Positions 59,469-64,000 of a stretch of DNA of 64,000 nucleotides are shown here, one piece after another; the stretch's first letter is position 1, and every line of letters starts with the position of its first letter. Source of the stretch: Shewanella maritima. Its GTDB lineage: Bacteria; Pseudomonadota; Gammaproteobacteria; Enterobacterales; Shewanellaceae. The notes under the pieces were generated by a model. It saw only the letters and a program-made list of their open reading frames with translations. It did not search any database and was not told the DNA's origin. Location: the NCBI RefSeq assembly GCF_004295345.1, contig NZ_CP036200.1, forward strand, positions 1,550,001 through 1,614,000. Reading direction: 5' to 3'. The position numbers were made by a program, and so were the translations under genes.

Positions 59469-59494
59469 AAGCCCCAACTTTCGTTGAGGCTTTT
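59469..59494 (-). terminator. terminator of the tRNA-Leu gene
   Basis: GCCCCAAC (59471-59478) pairs with GTTGAGGC (59483-59490) with one mismatch. On the minus strand a T-run follows. It lies just past the tRNA 3' end. Confidence 0.75.
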
Positions 59495-59500
59495 AAATAA

Positions 59501-59585
59501 TGGTACCGGAGGACGGACTTGAACCGTCACGCTCGAAAGCAACGGATTTTGAATCCGTCGTGTCTACCAATTCCACCACTCCGGC
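59501..59585 (-). tRNA. tRNA-Leu (CAA)
   Basis: The 85-nt gene on the minus strand folds into a class II (long variable arm) tRNA. The acceptor GCCGGAG pairs with CTCCGGT, with CCA encoded at 59503-59501. The anticodon stem ACGGA/TCCGT encloses TTCAAAA, giving anticodon CAA (Leu, UUG codons). The T-arm carries GGTTCAAGTCC. It lies at the boundary of the accessory genes 55507-59300, a usual position for island insertion. Confidence 0.95.
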
Positions 59586-59614
59586 AAAGTGATGTAGCAA
59601 ACTTTTCAGTATGC

Positions 59615-59647
59615 AAAGGATTAGGTTTAATCTAAAGCTAATCCTTT
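59615..59647. repeat. 10-bp inverted repeat in the tRNA-Leu leader
   Basis: AAAGGATTAG (59615-59624) and CTAATCCTTT (59638-59647) are perfect complements with a 13-nt loop, between the tRNA and its promoter. It could be a processing hairpin or an attachment-type palindrome. Confidence 0.5.
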
Positions 59648-59713
59648 GAACACTCACTCTAGCTTAATATGATTTCTTTACATCAAACATCATTAAGCAA
59701 CTGAGTGCGAAGA

Positions 59714-59741
59714 ATTATACCTTTACCGAATGTAATGGCAA
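59714..59741 (-). promoter_or_regulatory. promoter of tRNA-Leu
   Basis: On the minus strand TTGCCA (59741-59736) and a perfect TATAAT (59719-59714) are separated by 16 nt. The predicted start gives a leader of roughly 120 nt before the tRNA. Confidence 0.7.
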
Positions 59742-59880
59742 GTGCTTTACCTACCCTTTTAACTAAATGCATAGCAACTGCTCAAATCTCCCTCAACTCA
59801 TCATCAAGCTAGCTAAAATGTGAGCAACCGCCCACTGAGCCAAATCAGGTATTTAAAATACCCGTACGCTGGCCAAAATA

Positions 59881-59894
59881 TTGATCGAGATCAT
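59881..59894 (+). promoter_or_regulatory. FNR/EtrA-type binding site
   Basis: TTGATCGAGATCAT matches the FNR consensus TTGAT-N4-ATCAA at 9 of 10 defined positions. It lies 62 nt upstream of the DUF3149 start. In Shewanella this class of site is bound by EtrA (FNR homologue). Activity is inference. Confidence 0.5.
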
Positions 59895-59955
59895 AAATGT
59901 AATTAGCTAGCAGCATTATCATAACAATGACTTCACTAATATAGGAAAACGTAAC

Positions 59956-60099
59956 ATGGCATTTTGGTTAGATTTAATGTTTGGTAATCCAATTGGCTTG
60001 CTTTCCATGATCGTCATTTTCAGCACATTTGGCATTATTTCTTACCTAATGTGGATGTTTGTGGTGAAGTCAGCTCCAAGCAATAACGATACACAATAA
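59956..60099 (+). CDS. DUF3149 micro-membrane protein
   Basis: A 47-residue protein too short for ordinary calling. The sequence begins MAFWLDLMFGNPIGLLSM and has a single membrane helix (about 13-36) followed by a polar end. The MAFW-LMFGNPIGLLSM pattern matches DUF3149, short gammaproteobacterial membrane proteins of unknown function. AGGAAAA precedes the ATG. An FNR-type site lies upstream and a terminator directly downstream, so it is a complete monocistronic unit probably linked to oxygen status. Confidence 0.85.
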   Translation: MAFWLDLMFGNPIGLLSMIVIFSTFGIISYLMWMFVVKSAPSNNDTQ

Positions 60100-60121
60100 T
60101 AAGCTCACTCACCTAAATATT

Positions 60122-60146
60122 AGAGGGCCAATGTAGCCCTCTTTTT
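60122..60146 (+). terminator. terminator of the DUF3149 gene
   Basis: AGAGGGC (60122-60128) pairs with GCCCTCT (60136-60142) and is followed by TTTT. Confidence 0.85.
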
Positions 60147-60174
60147 ATTGCCCTTAACACCACAAATCACCCTA

Positions 60175-60199
60175 CAAAAAAGCCGTCTCAAGGACGGCT
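60175..60199 (-). terminator. terminator of the SieB-like gene
   Basis: AGCCGTC (60181-60187) pairs with GACGGCT (60193-60199); on the minus strand it is followed by a T-run. It lies 24 nt past the SieB-like stop. Confidence 0.85.
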
Positions 60200-60223
60200 G
60201 ACAAGTATTGACTCAATTTGGGC

Positions 60224-60835
60224 TTACGCTGCGTGCTTGCGAGTCTGAACCAGGCTATTAATATAATTCGGTCTTGCCTTGAGTAAATGACTCATCTCTT
60301 CAGCTGATGGCTCACCACTGGGCAAGCGAAGTACTTCGCGATTTAAAAATACCCGTGCTTTCATCGAAATTTTGTAATCTGCAGTAGGCCCTTGAATCGC
60401 GTAATGGCGATCATTTCCTAACTTCTCAAGAATATTAGTTTCTAACAAACTGCGCACAGCCAACTCATTTTGTGGCAAGGTTAAAATCGTTGAACTTTGT
60501 AAGAAAAACTCACGTAACAATGCTCGCTCCGACGGGTCTAACAAGTTTACTTTAGCTTGAATAACCTCAGTGGTTTTCTTTTCTTTGAGGTAAGCAATCG
60601 ACTCATCAGCAAAAAATGACACTAACTGACTTAAAAAATACGCAATACCGACCAGTAAGCCCAAACCAATAAAATGATTATACTGTTTTACCACGGCTGC
60701 AATACCAAGGTTTTCCAGCACATGAACCGGTACAAAAAGCATACTTGCGCAAGCTATCACCCACCAAAGCATGGTTGAAGCAAAAAAGCGCTTACCAGAA
60801 GAAACCGACAGTTTAGTTAGATCGATCTTTTTCAT
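60224..60835 (-). CDS. superinfection exclusion protein B (SieB)-like membrane protein
   Basis: A 203-residue protein with two membrane segments (about 20-38 and 52-73) and a cytoplasmic domain of 130 residues containing VNLLDPSERALLREFFLQSSTIL and a C-terminal region ending YINSLVQTRKHAA. The layout matches SieB, first described in lambdoid phages, where it aborts infection by other phages. Chromosomal homologues like this one stand outside prophages, and no phage genes are present here. Exclusion activity is an inference from the family. Confidence 0.75.
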   Translation of the reverse strand: MKKIDLTKLSVSSGKRFFASTMLWWVIACASMLFVPVHVLENLGIAAVVKQYNHFIGLGLLVGIAYFLSQLVSFFADESIAYLKEKKTTEVIQAKVNLLDPSERALLREFFLQSSTILTLPQNELAVRSLLETNILEKLGNDRHYAIQGPTADYKISMKARVFLNREVLRLPSGEPSAEEMSHLLKARPNYINSLVQTRKHAA

Positions 60836-61031
60836 AATTCACTCACAGCGTCAGAAATTTGTTCCCGATAGAGCTTGAGCAATTTTGATGCCAATAAAGC
60901 TAGTGCGAGTATAATTAATTAAGTCATTGAGCAATATACCGCCTAATTGAATAAAACCTAGCCGAAACAGGCATTTTGCAGTAATTTGAATATACTTAAA
61001 CTCAAGTGACTCTAATTATTAAACAAAACCC

Positions 61032-62684
61032 ATGCTGACATTTTCACGACAACTGCTCAAAAGCCCCATTGGACGGAAGCTTATGCTGTCAATCGTGCTT
61101 TTTAGTTCCTTGATCACCCTGCTAACTACCATTTACCAGCTTTTTAACGACTACAATAGCGATGTTTCACGGATCGATCGCGCTTTTGAGAGTGTCGAAA
61201 AGGTTAACTTGGATGTACTTGCAGCCAGTATTTGGGTGATTGATGAAAGACTAATCAATACCCAACTCAATGGTTTAAGCCAACTTCCCGACTTTACTTA
61301 CATCTCGATCAAAGACGATAGCGGGCAAGAATGGCAGTCGGGTAACTTCAAGCAAAAAGGTGTCATCGAGCAAGAGTTTCCACTGATTTACAGAAACAAT
61401 GACGAAATTCAGGTTGGCACCTTATTAGTTCAGGCAGACCTCAACAACGTATACGATCGCCTTTACGACAAAGCCATCGTGATTTTACTATCCAATGCGA
61501 TTAAAACTTTCCTCGTAGCCGGCTTCATTTTATTTTTAGTATGGTTAAACATTACCAAACACTTACACCGCCTAAGCGAGTACTGTGCGCAAATTAGCCT
61601 AGATAAGCCATTTGAGCCGTTAAGCTTTTTACGTAAACCTGCTGACGATGAGTTCGCACAGGTTGCTGATGCCATTAATACCATGCAGCAACAAGTACGC
61701 GCCTCGTTTGCTGCAGTGCAAGAATCTAAAGAAGAGTTGCAAGAAGCGCTGGAAGATAGGGAGCGCCTGCTTGAGCTAGAGCGCAGTTATAAAGACGAGC
61801 TGGCAAGGCAAGTTAAAGAGCAAACGAAAGAACTTGAACAATCACTTTTAATCTTAAAACGCGCGCAGCAAGTGCTAGTCGAACAAGAAAAAATGGCGGC
61901 ACTTGGCGGCTTAGTATCTGGTGTAGCCCACGAGATCAACACGCCGATCGGCATTTGCTTAACAGCAGCAAGCTCTCAGCTTGCCCATGTTGATGAGCTA
62001 ATTAAATTAATCCACAGCGACCACGCTACGCTTGAAGAGATTAACTCGATCCTTGAAGAGTACCAACAAAGCTGCCAGCTGATTGTTAACAATATTACCC
62101 GTGCAAGTAGCTTGATCCAAAAATTCAAAACCGTCGCAGCTGAGCAAAGTAATGAGAAAAACACTGAATTCAACCTCAAACAACAACTCACAGATATTGC
62201 TGAGTCGACACAAATTATGTTCTCGCCTCAAGACGTAGAAATTGGTATTAATGCTAACCAGGATCTGTGGGTGAGTAGTAATCAAAGCTTACTGAATCAA
62301 ATCTTTAGTAATATTTTATCGAATGCATTTACACATGCCTTTATCGGCGTCGAGATCAGCAAGATCCTAATTAACGTAGTGCAAGACGGGGACACCATAA
62401 AAGTTGAGATCCAAAACAACGGTTTACCCATTCCTGAAGATGTTGCCGAACATATGTTCGAGCCATTCTTCACCACAACCAGAAACAAAGGTGGCACAGG
62501 ATTAGGCCTATCAGCTGCATTTAATGCCGCAACATTGCTAAAAGGCACGATTCAATACGAAGCCGAATCATCACTTGGCGGCCCGATGTTTATTGTGTGC
62601 TTTCCTAAAGGTATGGGTGACAGCGAAGATAATCAGCTGGTAAACGTTGACGGGGATACAGGTAACTTCGAGAGCTTTGAATAG
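61032..62684 (+). CDS. orphan sensor histidine kinase
   Basis: A 550-residue kinase: membrane helix (about 15-36), periplasmic sensor domain (about 37-150), second helix (about 155-178), a HAMP-like stretch and a long coiled coil (about 225-285). The HisKA (GGLVSGVAHEINTPIGICL, His300) and ATPase domain (GGTGLGLSAAFN) follow. The ATPase domain precedes an acidic C-terminal tail. No response regulator gene is adjacent, so its partner is encoded elsewhere. The sensor domain is not recognisable by eye. Confidence 0.82.
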   Translation: MLTFSRQLLKSPIGRKLMLSIVLFSSLITLLTTIYQLFNDYNSDVSRIDRAFESVEKVNLDVLAASIWVIDERLINTQLNGLSQLPDFTYISIKDDSGQEWQSGNFKQKGVIEQEFPLIYRNNDEIQVGTLLVQADLNNVYDRLYDKAIVILLSNAIKTFLVAGFILFLVWLNITKHLHRLSEYCAQISLDKPFEPLSFLRKPADDEFAQVADAINTMQQQVRASFAAVQESKEELQEALEDRERLLELERSYKDELARQVKEQTKELEQSLLILKRAQQVLVEQEKMAALGGLVSGVAHEINTPIGICLTAASSQLAHVDELIKLIHSDHATLEEINSILEEYQQSCQLIVNNITRASSLIQKFKTVAAEQSNEKNTEFNLKQQLTDIAESTQIMFSPQDVEIGINANQDLWVSSNQSLLNQIFSNILSNAFTHAFIGVEISKILINVVQDGDTIKVEIQNNGLPIPEDVAEHMFEPFFTTTRNKGGTGLGLSAAFNAATLLKGTIQYEAESSLGGPMFIVCFPKGMGDSEDNQLVNVDGDTGNFESFE

Positions 62685-62771
62685 TTTTGACACTCAATAA
62701 GAATCGTTCGAATAAGCGGGCAAAGCTTAACGAAGCCTAGATTTCAATGAGATTAAAGTTAGAGATAGGAA

Positions 62772-62798
62772 AAAGCCCAATGCGCAGCATTGGGCTTT
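62772..62798. terminator. bidirectional terminator between the kinase gene and tcdA
   Basis: AAAGCCCAATGC and GCATTGGGCTTT form a 12-bp stem around a short GCA loop. It ends both convergent transcripts. Confidence 0.92.
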
Positions 62799-62828
62799 GT
62801 CGTTTTAGCGCCTATTCACATGGCAAGT

Positions 62829-63641
62829 TTACTTGGCATTGTTCGCTTTTAGCGTCAGTTTATCTAATACGCGCGCAACGGCTAAGTAGCCAAACGTGCC
62901 GGTAACCATAGTGACACTACCAAAACCTGAGGCACAGTCCATCCTCGCACTGCCTTCCATGCTTGCTTTTGCTGCGCACACACTGCCATCAGACTGTGGA
63001 TAAACCAGGTGCTGGGTCGAGAATACCGCATCAACAGCAAAACGACGTTGTAGATTTTTGCTAAAGTTATAATCTTTACGCAAAATACTGCGCACTTTAG
63101 CAAGCAATGGATCTTGAATAGTTTTGGCAAGATCAGTTACCTTGATTTGACTGGGGTCAGTTTTCCCCCCAGCTCCCCCAATCGTCACTATGTTAATTTT
63201 ATTGCGCTTGCACCAGGCAATTAGGGCAGCCTTTTGCTTCACTGCGTCAATGCAATCAATCACGTAATCAATATCACCACCATTTTTGTGGCTTACAAAC
63301 AGCTCACCTAGGTTATCTAGCGTAACGAAATCTTCTATCTGATTAACCTGACATTCTGGATTAATCTCAAGAATTCGCTTAGCCATTACCTCAACTTTCG
63401 ACTGCCCTATGGTTGAGCTTAGCGCGTGTGCTTGGCGGTTAATATTGGTGACACAAATGTCATCTAAATCAATTAGGGTAATCTTGCCTATGCCGCTACG
63501 AGCCAACGACTCTGCAACCCAGGTGCCTACACCACCAATGCCAACAACACAAACGTGAGCTTGGTGAAACTCATTCAACGCAGCCTGACCATATAGACGA
63601 CCAATACCACTAAAACGATTTAAATAGGCAGAAGAGAGCAT
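62829..63641 (-). CDS. tcdA: tRNA threonylcarbamoyladenosine dehydratase TcdA
   Basis: A 270-residue E1-like ATP-dependent enzyme that cyclises t6A37 to ct6A in tRNAs. The Rossmann/ATP region shows VCVVGIGGVGTWVAESLARSGIGKITLIDLDDI (in part), then NINRQ, YVIDCIDAVKQKAALIAWC and VTIGGAGGKTDPSQIKVTDLAKT. Length equals E. coli TcdA (CsdL). A C6 run at 63165-63170 lies inside it and the frame is intact there. Confidence 0.95.
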   Translation of the reverse strand: MLSSAYLNRFSGIGRLYGQAALNEFHQAHVCVVGIGGVGTWVAESLARSGIGKITLIDLDDICVTNINRQAHALSSTIGQSKVEVMAKRILEINPECQVNQIEDFVTLDNLGELFVSHKNGGDIDYVIDCIDAVKQKAALIAWCKRNKINIVTIGGAGGKTDPSQIKVTDLAKTIQDPLLAKVRSILRKDYNFSKNLQRRFAVDAVFSTQHLVYPQSDGSVCAAKASMEGSARMDCASGFGSVTMVTGTFGYLAVARVLDKLTLKANNAK

Positions 63642-64000
63642 GAAAACCCCAAAGCTAAAAATTGACGGCGAATTTTATATCAATTGTGACAAATAGCGAA
63701 GCACTTCTGGCTAACTGAATTCATCTAAACTAACCGTGACAACTCAGCTTTTAACTCGTTGCTTGAATGCTAACCTTAGCAACCTAAATCCCCCAAATTG
63801 GAATATACGACGTTATCCAATTTTAAGCTTCTAACCCATTAATTAATGGCAAGTTTCATATGCACCAAACACAGGTGTCAGCAACTTTCTCAATTCAAAA
63901 TGAGTAACTGACACTATAAAGCTACGACAAACGTGAGCAAGGTCGCACAGCATAGTCCAAACATTTGATAAATCTCACATTTAAACTAGCGTTTTAACCA
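63642..64000. other. intergenic region at the window end
   Basis: These 359 bases carry no gene I can support on either strand. An inverted repeat GTGTCAG (63875-63881) / CTGACAC (63908-63914) with an inner CTCA/TGAG pair could fold into a hairpin. The sequence may be upstream of a gene beyond the window. Confidence 0.4.

Larger units (their letters stand above)
59586..59955. other. intergenic region upstream of tRNA-Leu and the DUF3149 gene
   Basis: The 370 bases hold the leader hairpin and promoter of the tRNA on the minus strand and the FNR-type site for the DUF3149 gene on the plus strand. I find no protein gene. Confidence 0.6.

Overview
The window looks like a chromosomal segment of a Shewanella-type gammaproteobacterium (order Alteromonadales). 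Evidence: moderate GC by eye; several c-type cytochromes, including an eight-CXXCH lipoprotein; a periplasmic flavoenzyme/triheme-cytochrome operon; an S46 dipeptidyl-peptidase; and housekeeping gene order matching two blocks known from E. coli (DUF2065-purA-rnr-rlmB-rpsF-priB-rpsR-rplI-dnaB-alr, and degQ-degS-murA-ibaG-mlaBCDEF-yrbG-kdsD-kdsC-lptCAB-rpoN-hpf-ptsN-rapZ-npr). The genus is an inference, not a database result.

Layout. 1-5203: outer-membrane protein, DUF2333 and PCu(A)C copper-chaperone genes, a divergent enoyl-CoA hydratase, a small PspC-type membrane operon that includes a 33-residue gene, and dusA. 5386-11387: the most interesting accessory locus. A leftward operon encodes a Tat-exported FMN 2-hydroxyacid-oxidoreductase-like enzyme, a triheme cytochrome c and an exported DUF1080 (3-keto-glycoside hydrolase-like) protein. 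It is divergent from a two-component system whose kinase has a periplasmic solute-binding domain and whose regulator is NtrC-like but has lost its ATPase and sigma-54 motifs. 11686-16221: a CheX-like phosphatase, then dnaB-alr-BamA/TamA-like barrel. 16454-18652: S46 peptidase. 18966-27149: ribosomal, PriB, RlmB, RNase R, Sel1-repeat and PurA genes. 27309-32481: rpsI/rplM, zapE (frameshifted) and the periplasmic proteases degQ and degS, with a good sigma-E promoter match before degQ. 32569-36451: octaheme lipoprotein with its own histidine kinase and response regulator.

36668-51055: envelope block. It covers murA, the Mla lipid-transport system (mlaF-E-D-C-B plus ibaG), KDO synthesis (kdsD, kdsC), LPS transport (lptC, lptA, lptB), rpoN with its hpf/ptsN/rapZ/npr companions, and mgtE. 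51056-52984: a gene-poor patch with a 47-residue gene, an orphan IS3 OrfA-like HTH protein and a tryptophan-rich exported protein. 53176-55421: ubiD and fre. 55507-59300: a leftward accessory group (FG-GAP/UnbV lipoprotein, WcbI-like protein, sulfotransferase-like protein) next to tRNA-Leu(CAA). 59586-63641: a DUF3149 micro-membrane protein behind an FNR-type site, a SieB-like protein, an orphan histidine kinase and tcdA.

Two genes, the sensor kinase at 7964 and zapE at 28380, are each interrupted by what looks like loss of one base in a G/C homopolymer. Each is restored by one extra G, so consensus error must be excluded before calling them biological pseudogenes.
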